Origin: Comamonadaceae bacterium UBA2334
Lineage (GTDB): Bacteria; Pseudomonadota; Gammaproteobacteria; Burkholderiales; Burkholderiaceae_C
DNA length: 64,000 nucleotides
Direction of reading: 5' to 3'
NCBI GenBank assembly: GCA_002344885.1
Contig: DDUQ01000065.1
Coordinates: forward strand, 7,182-71,181
Part shown: in pieces, positions 35,326 to 44,010 of the stretch
How the letters are laid out: every line of letters begins with the position of its first letter
How positions within the stretch are numbered: position 1 is the stretch's first letter
Program-made: the position numbers and the translations under genes
Notes under the pieces: generated by a model
Database searches by the model: none
The model's input: the letters and a program-made list of their open reading frames with translations, nothing else
Told to the model about the DNA's origin: nothing

Positions 35326-36564
35326 CTAAGGTGCCAGTGTTCTGCCCGTCAACGCCCCCAGCAAACCACCCAGCACCGCGCACCCCGCCACCACCAGCCA
35401 GGGCGGCAGCTTCCAGTGCATGAGGGCCACCAGTGCCACCAGGGCCAGGGCAACGTCCTGCGGGCTGTGCACCGCCCCGGTCCACACCGGCTGATACAGC
35501 GCAGCCAGCAGCAGGCCCACCACCACGGCGTTGATGCCTGCCAGCGCCGCCTGCATGCGTGCGTGGCGCCGCCACTGCGCCCAGAACGGCAGCGCACCCG
35601 CCACCAGCAGGAACGACGGCACAAACACGGCCACCAGGCACAGCAGCCCGCCTGCCCAACCCGTGGGCCCCTGGTTCATCGACGCGCCCAGAAACGCCGC
35701 AAATGTGAACAGCGGGCCCGGCACCGCCTGGGTGGCTCCGTAGCCCGCCAGAAAGGTGTCGTGGGTGACCCAGCCGTTGGCCACCACCTCGGTCTGCAGC
35801 AGCGGCAGCACCACATGCCCCCCACCGAACACCAGCGAACCGGCGCGGAAAAAGGCATCCACCATGGCCAGCGCCGGGCTGGGCCACAGTGAAGCCGCCA
35901 GTGGCAATCCGACCAGCAAGGCCGCGAACACGGTCAGCCAGGCGGCACCCGTGCGCCGTGAAACGGCGATGGGCAGCGCATCGGCCGAATCGCTGGCCGC
36001 GGGCTTGAACAGCCACAGCCCCACTGCCGCCCCCAGTGCTATCGCCCCCAACTGCGCCCAGGCGGTGGGGGCCAGCAGCACCCAGCAGGCGGCGGCTGTC
36101 ATGAGGCTGATGCGCGGCACGTCGGTGCACAGGGTGCGAGCCATGCCCCACACCGCTTGCGCCACCACGGCCACGGCCACTACTTTCAGTCCCTGCAGCA
36201 CGCCCGGCGGCAGCGCCTGGCCGAAACTGCTCAATCCCATGGCTAACGACATGAGCAGCACGGCAGATGGCAGCGTGAAGCCGGCCCAGGCTGCCAGCGC
36301 GCCCGCATGGCCACAGCGCGACAGGCCCAGTGCCATGCCCACCTGGCTGCTGGCCGGGCCGGGCAGAAACTGGCACAGGGCCACCAGATCGGCATAGCTG
36401 CGCTCGGACAGCCACTGCCGCCGTGTGACGAATTCTTCGCGGAAATAGCCGATGTGCGCCACCGGGCCACCGAACGAGGTGAGGCCCAGCCGCAGGGATA
36501 CCAGAAAAACCGCCCACGGGCTGCTCTGGCCAGCCGGTGGGCGCTCAGGGACCGCTGAGCCCAT
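35326..36564 (-). CDS. chrA: Chromate transporter, ChrA family (two-domain)
   Basis: A 412-residue inner-membrane transporter with the duplicated CHR domain: the N-terminal half has LRLGLTSFGGPVAHIGYFRE, DLVALCQFLPGPASSQVGMA, and the C-terminal half FFRAGSLVFGGGHVVLPLLQ and GYGATQAVPGPLFTFAAFLG. ChrA exports chromate. The start codon overlaps the stop of the upstream VOC gene (TGATG), so the two are translationally coupled. Confidence 0.93.
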   Translation of the reverse strand: MGSAVPERPPAGQSSPWAVFLVSLRLGLTSFGGPVAHIGYFREEFVTRRQWLSERSYADLVALCQFLPGPASSQVGMALGLSRCGHAGALAAWAGFTLPSAVLLMSLAMGLSSFGQALPPGVLQGLKVVAVAVVAQAVWGMARTLCTDVPRISLMTAAACWVLLAPTAWAQLGAIALGAAVGLWLFKPAASDSADALPIAVSRRTGAAWLTVFAALLVGLPLAASLWPSPALAMVDAFFRAGSLVFGGGHVVLPLLQTEVVANGWVTHDTFLAGYGATQAVPGPLFTFAAFLGASMNQGPTGWAGGLLCLVAVFVPSFLLVAGALPFWAQWRRHARMQAALAGINAVVVGLLLAALYQPVWTGAVHSPQDVALALVALVALMHWKLPPWLVVAGCAVLGGLLGALTGRTLAP

Positions 36565-36956
36565 CAGGCCATGGAGTGCAGGCCGATCATGTTGCCCTCG
36601 GTGTCGGTCACCATGGCAATGAAGCCGTACTCGCCGATCGACATCTTGGGCTTGAAGATGCTGCCGCCGTGGGCAGCGGCGCGTTCGGCCTCGACGGCGC
36701 AGTCGTCACAAGAAAAGTACACCAAGGTGCTGCCGCCAGACGGGCAGCCCCCCATGCGCACCAGTGCACCGGCCGCGCCGCCGCCTTCTTGCGACATCGG
36801 GAAGGCCCACATTTCCATGTCGCTGCTGGCATCGGGCTCAGGGCTGGGATCGGCCAACTGTGTCAACTCACCCTTGAACACCGCCTCGTAGAACGCTTTG
36901 GCGCGGGGCATGTCTTGCACATAGATTTCAAACCAACCGACGGGGTTGCTTTTCAT
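36564..36956 (-). CDS. VOC (glyoxalase-like) family protein
   Basis: A 130-residue VOC-fold protein with two beta-alpha-beta-beta-beta units: GWFEIYVQDMPRAKAFYEAV and LVYFSCDDCAVEAERAAAHG, ending MVTDTEGNMIGLHSM. The family includes glyoxalases, dioxygenases and resistance proteins; this is the YdcN/'27 kDa antigen'-like class, with no set function. It comes first in a two-gene unit with chrA, so a role in chromate stress is possible. Confidence 0.85.
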   Translation of the reverse strand: MKSNPVGWFEIYVQDMPRAKAFYEAVFKGELTQLADPSPEPDASSDMEMWAFPMSQEGGGAAGALVRMGGCPSGGSTLVYFSCDDCAVEAERAAAHGGSIFKPKMSIGEYGFIAMVTDTEGNMIGLHSMA

Positions 36957-37084
36957 GACGGGGTCTCCTTCAGTGTGTGAAAAAAGGGGGGTGCAGCGCA
37001 CAATGGCCGCAGTCGTGTTGTACACGTGTTTGATGACGGGTGCCATCCGCAATGTACAGCGCTCGGGCAGGCACAATCCAGCGC

Positions 37085-37462
37085 ATGAACGCCATCACTG
37101 CCCCTCGACTGATCAAGCTGTCTGCCACGCCCGCTGGCGCGCCAACCACCGACCACCCGCGCCCTGAACGGCTGCTGCGGGGCAACCCTTTGCGCGAGAC
37201 CTGGAACCTGGTGGACCAGGCCCTTCCAGCAGGGCAGGTGTATTGCGGCGTGTGGCGGTGTGAAGTGGGGCACTGGCGCATTGCCATGTCGCCCACGGAG
37301 CGGGAACTGTTCACCGTGCTCAGTGGCCGTTGCCGCGTGCATGACGCGCAAGGCGGCTTTGAAGAGGCGGGCCCGGGCGAGGCCATCTACCTGCCCCCCG
37401 GGTTTGAAGGTGCGTTCGAGGTGCTGGAACCCTTGACCAAAACCTACATGATCTGCGAGTGA
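37085..37462 (+). CDS. Cupin-domain protein
   Basis: A 125-residue single-domain cupin: VWRCEVGHWRIAMSPTEREL, FTVLSGRCRVHDAQGGFEEA, GPGEAIYLPPGFEGAFEVLE. This is the (DUF861-like) small cupin class often annotated as ethanolamine-utilisation/EutQ-like. The usual two-His metal motif is weak, so it may bind no metal. It is divergent, at 128 bp, from the VOC-chrA unit. ATG 37085 was chosen. Confidence 0.82.
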   Translation: MNAITAPRLIKLSATPAGAPTTDHPRPERLLRGNPLRETWNLVDQALPAGQVYCGVWRCEVGHWRIAMSPTERELFTVLSGRCRVHDAQGGFEEAGPGEAIYLPPGFEGAFEVLEPLTKTYMICE

Positions 37463-37540
37463 CCACGCCGCCTGCACCCTGAAGGATTTGCGTGCGCGTG
37501 TGCGGGTGTGCGTGCCGCACAAAGCCAAAACAATGTGTTT

Positions 37541-37635
37541 TTTGTGTCTCGCCGCTTGTTGGCAATGGGTTGTTTGCTATTAAATTAATTAAATAGCAAT
37601 CAAGCCAATACCGTCAAGCGGTGGAGCCATTTTTC
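37541..37635 (+). repeat. Palindromic hairpin repeat, copy A
   Basis: This AT-rich intergenic element has a perfect inner stem TTGCTATT / AATAGCAA (37574-37581 and 37592-37599) and outer arms that pair imperfectly for ~30 more bases (CGCTTGTTGG on the left, with CCGTCAAGCG on the right). It lies between the ends of two converging genes and might also act as a terminator. It shares sequence and layout with copies at 45081 and 47026. Confidence 0.75.
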
Positions 37636-37636
37636 T

Positions 37637-38047
37637 TTATAAGAGCTGCGGTGCACGGACGTACCAGACCACCAGCGGAATGACACACAGGCCCATCAGG
37701 CCAAACAGCAGGTAGTTGCCGGTGCGCGGGTCGAAGTCCGGCCAGATTTTGGTCCACGGCTTGTGCATCAACCACTTGCCAATAGCGATGTCAAAACTGG
37801 CCATGAAAGTGGCCAGACACAGACCCAGCGCCAGGTGCGCCTGCGCCGTTTGCAGCCCGATGCCCGGCACCAGCACCAGGCAGATGGCAAACGCCAGCAG
37901 CGTGCCGGTCAGGGCGCTGAGCCGGATGGCCCGGTCCTTCCCCATCAGGGGAATGAGCAGCTTGATGCGCGCAATGCCGTGCAGTGTTTCCGCACAGGCC
38001 AACACGGTGCACAGGGCAACGATGCGCAGGAGGGTGTCAGCGGTCAT
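37637..38047 (-). CDS. Small membrane protein of unknown function
   Basis: A 136-residue protein with about four hydrophobic segments (LLRIVALCTVLACAETLHGI, ALTGTLLAFAICLVLVPGIG, HLALGLCLATFMASFDIAIG, YLLFGLMGLCVIPLVVWYVR). I recognise no family. Its start overlaps the histidine-kinase stop by 4 bp (ATGA), so it is coupled to that gene and probably works with it. Confidence 0.78.
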   Translation of the reverse strand: MTADTLLRIVALCTVLACAETLHGIARIKLLIPLMGKDRAIRLSALTGTLLAFAICLVLVPGIGLQTAQAHLALGLCLATFMASFDIAIGKWLMHKPWTKIWPDFDPRTGNYLLFGLMGLCVIPLVVWYVRAPQLL

Positions 38048-39588
38048 TGCGGTTGCGTCTCTGCAGTCTTGAATTGGGCTGGCGCTGTGCGCGGAATGCG
38101 TATCTCGAATCGCGTGCCTTTGCTCTGCTCGCTGTGGACGGTCAGTCGCCCCCCAAATGTTGATGTGACCAGGCTGTACGCAATGTGCAGGCCCAGGCCG
38201 CTTCCGCCTTGCCCCAGGCGGGTCGTGAAAAACGGCTCAAAGATTCTGCGCTGCAAATCGCGAGGAATACCTGAGCCGTTGTCTTCAATGGACATGCAGA
38301 TGGAATCGTCATTTTCCAGCGAGGCTTTGATGCAAACCTTGCCCTGGCCCGGTGCCAGGCTTTCGAACGCGTGAATGAAGGCGTTTGCGATCAGATTGCC
38401 AACGACTTGTCCCAACGCGCCTGGGTAGCCATCCATCTCAATGGTGTTGCTGACTTGAACTTCAATGACGTGACCGCTTCGCAAAAACTGCGGCGAGTGC
38501 AGAGCAACGATTTCGTGAACGCATTCACTCAGGTTGAATGGACGTCGAACGTCGCTTGTCTGGTCGACAGCCACTTGTTTGAAATTCCTGACCAGCGCCG
38601 CAGCGCGGTGCAGATTGCGTTCGGTCAGGCTCATCCCCGATTTTGCGTGGGCAATGTACTCGTCGAACTGGCGTTTCGTCAGGCTGCCGTTGTTCCGCTT
38701 GTTTTCGAGATCAGACAGGTCGTTGAGCAGTGTGCTGGCGGCCAGCAGAGCGTTGCCGATGGGTGTATTCAGCTCGTGCGCAACGCCGGCTACCAGCGAA
38801 CCCAGCGATGCAAGCTTTTCACGTTCGACCAATTCGTCCTGAAGGCGTTTCAAGTCATCGATGGCATTCGCCAGGGAGGCATTTGACGTGGCGAGATCTT
38901 GTGTCCGTGTGGTCACCCGGTCTTCAAGCACACGTTCGGCGTGGGCGAGTGCTGCAATGCGCTCGTCAAGTGCATTGGCCATGACGTTGAATGCCTGTGC
39001 CAACCTGGAGAGTTCGTTGTCGCCTTCGACCACGACGCGCACCGATGTTTCGCCAGCGGCCATTCTCCGGGTGCTATCCCCCAGTGCGTCCAGCTGCCGG
39101 GTCATGCGACGTGCCAGTTGCAGCATCAGCGCGGCTCCGCAGATGAGTGTCACGGTGCACACAGCCATCAGCCGCCAGAAAACCTGGTCGCTGGCGGCAG
39201 TAATGCCCTGACGCGAAATGCCAAATCTGACTTCGCCATAGGCCTGCTCGGCAACTTGCAGCGGGAACACATAGTCTTTTCGGTCTTTCCCGTCAACATC
39301 GCCTGCGCTCGAAATCTGCTGTCCCCGCGTGTCAATGACCGTCACATACAGAAAATCATTGCGTGCAACGAGTTCGCGCGTGAGTTCGTCAATGCTGCCA
39401 AGGTCAGAAACGGCCAGCATGGGGACCAGGGCTGCTGACAGCAGCGATGCACTGCGCAAGGCTGCACCGTCGGTCTCGGCTTCCACAGCCCGTGTCGTGA
39501 TCAGGCGGGCAGCAAAACTCAGGATGACCGTTGCAAGAAAGAAGATGACCAGCGTTGCGACGTTGAACTGCTGGCGAAGTGTGCGCAT
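38044..39588 (-). CDS. Membrane sensor histidine kinase (HAMP, HisKA, HATPase)
   Basis: A 514-residue kinase: TM1 ~10-30, a ~100-residue periplasmic sensor, TM2 ~139-158, HAMP ~159-213, a coiled coil to ~260, H-box VAGVAHELNTPIGNALLA (His271) and an ATPase domain (VVGNLIANAFIHAFESL, IEDNGSGIPRDLQRRIFEPF, GLGLHIAYSLVTSTFGGRL). No response regulator is encoded next to it. The PhnD-like binding protein 12 bp upstream may supply ligand input, as in other SBP-kinase pairs. Confidence 0.92.
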   Translation of the reverse strand: MRTLRQQFNVATLVIFFLATVILSFAARLITTRAVEAETDGAALRSASLLSAALVPMLAVSDLGSIDELTRELVARNDFLYVTVIDTRGQQISSAGDVDGKDRKDYVFPLQVAEQAYGEVRFGISRQGITAASDQVFWRLMAVCTVTLICGAALMLQLARRMTRQLDALGDSTRRMAAGETSVRVVVEGDNELSRLAQAFNVMANALDERIAALAHAERVLEDRVTTRTQDLATSNASLANAIDDLKRLQDELVEREKLASLGSLVAGVAHELNTPIGNALLAASTLLNDLSDLENKRNNGSLTKRQFDEYIAHAKSGMSLTERNLHRAAALVRNFKQVAVDQTSDVRRPFNLSECVHEIVALHSPQFLRSGHVIEVQVSNTIEMDGYPGALGQVVGNLIANAFIHAFESLAPGQGKVCIKASLENDDSICMSIEDNGSGIPRDLQRRIFEPFFTTRLGQGGSGLGLHIAYSLVTSTFGGRLTVHSEQSKGTRFEIRIPRTAPAQFKTAETQPQ

Positions 39589-39600
39589 CGGTTGGGGAGC

Positions 39601-40455
39601 TTACGGCAGTTGCCGCATGCGGAAGTATTCGGTGACGATGGCATCCTGACCCTCAAGCTCTTTCAGGCCAAGCTGCACGAGTCCTTCATGCTGGGCGAGC
39701 TTGACATGCTCACGCCCTTCTGCGCTGTTTGAAAATGCAAGCAAAGCTTGGGTCAGCCGGGACGCGGTCGCAATATGCCTGGGGTGCACGAGATAGGCCA
39801 TGGGCGTCAGCCCTGCTGGAAAGGCATGCAACACGCGTACCCTGGCAGCCATGTCTTTTGGCAAGGTGCCCAGCGTCGACATGGACGCAACGGCAGCGGG
39901 TGCTTCACCATTGAGCATGCGCTGGATCGCGTTTCGCTGGTTGCCAGCGACCACCACTTGTACGTCACGCCCTGGCACCATGCTTACATCGCGCAAGCCA
40001 CGCATCGGAATGAGCACATGGACTGCCAGTGGGTCGGCCACCAGGATGGATTTGTTTCGGACATCCATCAGTTGCTTCATGTTGGACTCTGCGGCCACGA
40101 CCAACACCGGTTGGAGAGGTGCGGTTGCACGGACCAGGGGCAGGTAGCCGACCTCACGGTTGAGCAAACGGGCAACGTGGGGTGATGCACCGATGGCATC
40201 AAATTCACCCCCGCGCCCCCTTTCCAAGAACTGCGCGAAATCAGTTGCCGAAACCAAGCGGCAGGGCGCTGAAAAGACACCTTCAATCACCGAAACCACC
40301 GGTTCGTAAAGGCGGATGAGTTGCTGAACCGGCAGATACGGCACCATACCGAACGTCAGCTCTCCCCGCGTCTGAGCGCCGACAAACCTGGACAGCGTCA
40401 GGGCTGAACTGGCCAAAACGAAGTCTCGTCGGGAGGTGTGAGCCAGGGAGCACAT
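39601..40455 (-). CDS. PhnD-type phosphate/phosphonate binding protein (Tat signal)
   Basis: A 284-residue periplasmic binding protein with a Tat-like signal peptide (TSRRDFVLASSALTLSRFVG). Mature-domain features include LTFGMVPYLPVQQLIRLYEP, DFAQFLERGRGGEFDAIGAS, SILVADPLAVHVLIPMRGLR and the C-terminal EYFRMRQLP. It belongs to the PhnD/PtxB-like class; no ABC permease or ATPase genes are adjacent. It ends 12 bp before the histidine kinase gene on the same strand, so it is likely a sensory input protein rather than a transport component. Confidence 0.85.
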   Translation of the reverse strand: MCSLAHTSRRDFVLASSALTLSRFVGAQTRGELTFGMVPYLPVQQLIRLYEPVVSVIEGVFSAPCRLVSATDFAQFLERGRGGEFDAIGASPHVARLLNREVGYLPLVRATAPLQPVLVVAAESNMKQLMDVRNKSILVADPLAVHVLIPMRGLRDVSMVPGRDVQVVVAGNQRNAIQRMLNGEAPAAVASMSTLGTLPKDMAARVRVLHAFPAGLTPMAYLVHPRHIATASRLTQALLAFSNSAEGREHVKLAQHEGLVQLGLKELEGQDAIVTEYFRMRQLP

Positions 40456-40540
40456 CGTGGTTCCTCAATAAGCCAGCGACATGTCACTGAGTCTACCGAC
40501 AAGTCGGGCCGTGTTCAATGAAGGAGCCTGCGGACAGCCC

Positions 40541-42211
40541 TCAAGGCGCAATCTTTTTCTTCAGCGCCATCGCCACGGGCCGGGGCAGGTTCGGCAGTGA
40601 CTTCAGCAGCCAGGGCAGCACCTTGCGCTTCGCGCCGCTGAGCGACTCGGGCACCACGGCCTCGATCAGGTGCGGGCCAGGGTGGGCCAGGGCGTAGGTC
40701 AGGGCCTTGACGAAGTCTTCGGCTGTGGTGGCGCGCACGGCGTGCACGCCCATGCCCTGGGCCAGTTGGGCAAAGTTCAGCACGGGGCCGTGCAGGTCGA
40801 GCTGGGCCTTGGCTTTGGGGCCAGCTTCTTCGGCACCCACGCGCTCCAGCTCCACGTTCAGCACCGAGTACGACGCGTTGTTGAAGATGATGGACGTGAC
40901 GTTGAGTTGCTCCCGCGCCATGGTCCACAGCGCCTGGATGGTGTACATGGCGGTACCGTCGCCAATCAGCGCCACCACGGGCCGGGTGGGGCAGGCAATG
41001 GCGGCCCCCACGGCGTTGGGCAGGCCCTGGCCGATGGCGCCGCCCGTCAGCGTGATCAGGTCGTGCCGGGGGGCACCGGCGGTCATGGCACCCAGCATCA
41101 GGCCGGAGGTGATGGCTTCGTCGATGACGATGGCGTTGTCGGGCAGCAGTGCGCCCACGGCTTTGCACACCTTGGGCGCAGTCAGTTTGCCCCGTGGCAC
41201 CCCGGGGCGCTGTGCAGCTTGCAGCGCGGGCTGGGCCTGTTGTGCGCCCAATGCGGCCACCAGCTTGTTCAGGCTGGCCAACGCGTCTTGCTCTGGTGTG
41301 GCCAGGGTGTGCACGGTGCAGGTGTCGGGCACCAGGTAGCTTTTTTTGCCGGGGTAGGCAAAGAATGACACGGGCGCTTTCGCATCAACCAGCACCAGGT
41401 GCTGCACGTTGGCCAGTTGCACCCCGGCCATTTCGGCCAGGTAGGCCACGCGCTCCACCGGCGGCAGGCCCGCGCCGCGTTGCAGCCGGGTGGGGAAGAC
41501 TTCTGCCAGCAGCTTCACGCCGCACTGTGCGGCAATGCGTGCCGCGGCCAGCAAGCCGGGCTCGCGCAGGGCCTGGCCGCCCAGCAGCAAGGCTGTGGTC
41601 TGGCCGCTGCGGATGGCTTGGGCGATTGTTTCCACGGTGTTGTCACTGGCCGCTTGCGGCGTTGGCAAGGGTGGGGGCGGGCAGGGCACGCCGCCTTCGC
41701 CCCACGACACATCGGCGGGCAAGATCAGCGTGGCCACCTGGCCGGGCAGGCCACGTGCGGCGGTGACGGCATCGGCCGCGTCCTGGCACAGGCTGGCGGT
41801 GGTTTGTGAGGTGCGCACAAAGCCAGGCGACACGTTGCGGGCCACGGTTTCAATGTCTGACTGCAGCTGCGCGTCGTAGGGCGTGTGGGTGGTGGCGTGG
41901 TCGCCCACGATGTTGACCACGGGCACCTTGCCCTTGCGGGCGTTGTGCAGGTTGGCCAGCCCGTTGCCCAGGCCGCAGCCCAGGTGCAGCAGAGTGGCAG
42001 CCGGCTTGTCGGCCATGCGTGCGTAGCCGTCGGCAGCACCCGTGGCCACGCCCTCGAACAGGGCCAGCACGGCGCGCATGCGCGGCTCGCTGTCCAGCGC
42101 GGCCACAAAGTGCATTTCGCTCGTTCCCGGGTTGGTGAAACAGACCTCGATGCCGGCATCGGCCAGCGTGGTCATCAGGGCTTGTGCGCCGTTCATGGGG
42201 GGTGTGGGCAT
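40541..42211 (-). CDS. Thiamine-diphosphate-dependent enzyme (acetolactate synthase-like)
   Basis: A 556-residue ThDP enzyme: N-terminal domain (FTNPGTSEMHFVAALDSEPR with the catalytic-type Glu in LALFEGVATGAADGYARMA), middle domain and a C-terminal ThDP-binding domain with GGAIGQGLPNAVGAAIACP and the GDGTAMYTIQALWTMAREQL...NN motif. It resembles the 'acetolactate synthase large subunit' / benzoylformate decarboxylase-like group and, without a regulatory subunit, is more likely a decarboxylase or lyase. It follows the FAD dehydrogenase gene by 60 bp on the same strand and probably shares a pathway with it. Confidence 0.87.
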   Translation of the reverse strand: MPTPPMNGAQALMTTLADAGIEVCFTNPGTSEMHFVAALDSEPRMRAVLALFEGVATGAADGYARMADKPAATLLHLGCGLGNGLANLHNARKGKVPVVNIVGDHATTHTPYDAQLQSDIETVARNVSPGFVRTSQTTASLCQDAADAVTAARGLPGQVATLILPADVSWGEGGVPCPPPPLPTPQAASDNTVETIAQAIRSGQTTALLLGGQALREPGLLAAARIAAQCGVKLLAEVFPTRLQRGAGLPPVERVAYLAEMAGVQLANVQHLVLVDAKAPVSFFAYPGKKSYLVPDTCTVHTLATPEQDALASLNKLVAALGAQQAQPALQAAQRPGVPRGKLTAPKVCKAVGALLPDNAIVIDEAITSGLMLGAMTAGAPRHDLITLTGGAIGQGLPNAVGAAIACPTRPVVALIGDGTAMYTIQALWTMAREQLNVTSIIFNNASYSVLNVELERVGAEEAGPKAKAQLDLHGPVLNFAQLAQGMGVHAVRATTAEDFVKALTYALAHPGPHLIEAVVPESLSGAKRKVLPWLLKSLPNLPRPVAMALKKKIAP

Positions 42212-42271
42212 GGGTGGGCTCCGTGTGATATCAGTGTGTGCCGGGTGTGCGGGGGGCGGACAGGCAGTGGG

Positions 42272-43885
42272 TCAACCGCCGGTTGAAATGGCGCGTGCAG
42301 CAGCGCGCGCGGTGAGGATGCAGCCGGGCAAAAACGTGCCTTCCAGCGAGCGTTTGCCGTTGGCCCCGCCGCCGCCAAAGCCTGCGGCCTCGCCCACGGC
42401 GTACAGCCCGGCAATGGGCTGGCCAGCCGCATTCAGCACGCGGCTGTGCAGATCGGTCTGCAAACCGCCCAGGCTTTTGCGGGTGATGAGCTGCATGTGA
42501 ATGGCAATGAACGGCCCGGCCCCCGGCTGTTGCAGCGGTGCGGGCGCGCAGGTGCGCAAGCGGTCGGGCCCCCACTGGCGGGCGTGGAGGATGCGGCGAA
42601 TTTGCTCGTCGTTGTGCAGCTTGTTGCCGTTGGCAAAATTGGCGTCGAAGGCATCGGCGGTGGCTTGCAGCGTGGCCGGGTCAACGTGGTGCGAAGCGGT
42701 CAGCGCGTTCATTTTGGCGGCCAGCCCGGCCAGCGTGTCGTCCACCAGAAAGTGCGGGCTTTCGCGCTGCATCTGGCTGACCAGTCGGTGGTTGCCCAGC
42801 AAGGTTTCTTTCAGGAACAGCGCAAACTGCTTGTCGCGGATGCGGGGGTTGTGCTCGGCCCCCGAAATGGCAAATTCCTTGGCGGCAATGCGCCAGTTCA
42901 GCAGGTGCCAGGTCCAGGGTTGTTCCTGCTCGGCCACGCGCTGGCACAGCCAGTGGGTGTCAAACCCCGTCACCAGCGGCTGCGGCCCAATGCGCTCGCC
43001 CCGGTGGTTCAGCCACAGGGCAGACTTGCACGGAATGGCCGACAACCCATGCCCTGCAAAGTGCGGGTAGGGGTGCGGAAAGCTTGCGGCGTAGTTCCAC
43101 ATTTCGCCCGCGTGGGCAATGTGCCCGCCCAGGTGCTGGGCCACCCAGTGGTGCATGGCCCCGTCGGCAAACGGGTGCGCGCCGTTCAGCAGGGTGGCGG
43201 GCATGGGGCGGCCCGCAGGCCAGTTGGCACGTACCTGTTCGTGGCTGCCGTTGATGCCCCCCGTGGCCAGCACCACCACGGGCGCTTGCAGCCGCACCTC
43301 GGCCCCGGTGGTTTCGTCAATGGCCACGGCACCGGCCACCCGGCCCGCCTGGTGATCCAGCGCGGTCACGCGGTGGCGGTGCAGCAGCGTCAGCCGTCCG
43401 TGGGTGTTGGCGCGGTGCAGGGCGGCCACCATGCAGCGCACCAGTTCCCGCGACGTGCCCCACACGATGTGGTAGCGCGGCAGGCTGTTGCCGTCGCCAT
43501 TCAGGCCGCGTTCCACCCAGTTGACGGCGGGCATGAACTTCACGCCTTCCCCCGTCAGCCAGTCGTACACCTGTGGGCGCGATTGCTCCACGTAGTGCCG
43601 CGCCCAGGCATGGGCATGGGCGTCGTCAGCGGGCAGCTCGCCAAAGCGCAGCCAATCGCGCAGCGCCACTTCAGGTGTGTCGGGGATTTTCATGCGGGCT
43701 TGCAGCGGTGTGCCCACCAGCGCCATGCCGCCAAAGGCCCACAGTGCCAGGCCACCAAAGCGCTCGGGCGTGTCGCGGTCCACCAGCGTCACGCGCTGGC
43801 CGCCGCGCAGTGCTTCCAGTGCGGTGACGATGCCCGCCAGCCCGCCGCCAACCACCAATACGTCTGATTGCTGGGGTGTTGTCAA
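42272..43885 (-). CDS. FAD-binding dehydrogenase (fumarate reductase/ketosteroid dehydrogenase type)
   Basis: A 537-residue flavoprotein: VLVVGGGLAGIVTALEALRG near the start binds FAD, followed by GGLALWAFGGMALVGTPLQ, VVVLATGGINGSHEQVRANW and the C-terminal FAD loop GLYAVGEAAGFGGGGANGKR. The class covers 3-ketosteroid-like and fumarate-reductase-like oxidoreductases; the substrate is unknown. The start is set at TTG 43885 because AAGGAGACGG lies just upstream and the Rossmann motif follows; no ATG fits. An AraC regulator is divergent at 125 bp. Confidence 0.85.
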   Translation of the reverse strand: MTTPQQSDVLVVGGGLAGIVTALEALRGGQRVTLVDRDTPERFGGLALWAFGGMALVGTPLQARMKIPDTPEVALRDWLRFGELPADDAHAHAWARHYVEQSRPQVYDWLTGEGVKFMPAVNWVERGLNGDGNSLPRYHIVWGTSRELVRCMVAALHRANTHGRLTLLHRHRVTALDHQAGRVAGAVAIDETTGAEVRLQAPVVVLATGGINGSHEQVRANWPAGRPMPATLLNGAHPFADGAMHHWVAQHLGGHIAHAGEMWNYAASFPHPYPHFAGHGLSAIPCKSALWLNHRGERIGPQPLVTGFDTHWLCQRVAEQEQPWTWHLLNWRIAAKEFAISGAEHNPRIRDKQFALFLKETLLGNHRLVSQMQRESPHFLVDDTLAGLAAKMNALTASHHVDPATLQATADAFDANFANGNKLHNDEQIRRILHARQWGPDRLRTCAPAPLQQPGAGPFIAIHMQLITRKSLGGLQTDLHSRVLNAAGQPIAGLYAVGEAAGFGGGGANGKRSLEGTFLPGCILTARAAARAISTGG

Positions 43886-44010
43886 AACCGTCTCCTTGTG
43901 TGGTGTGTGAGGGCTGGCCCGCACGTTGTGCCTGCAACGATAGCGATTTATGATGCCCGCATGAGTGACTTTTCAGGCCACGCACATTGACTTTGCCGGC
44001 CACTGTGTCC

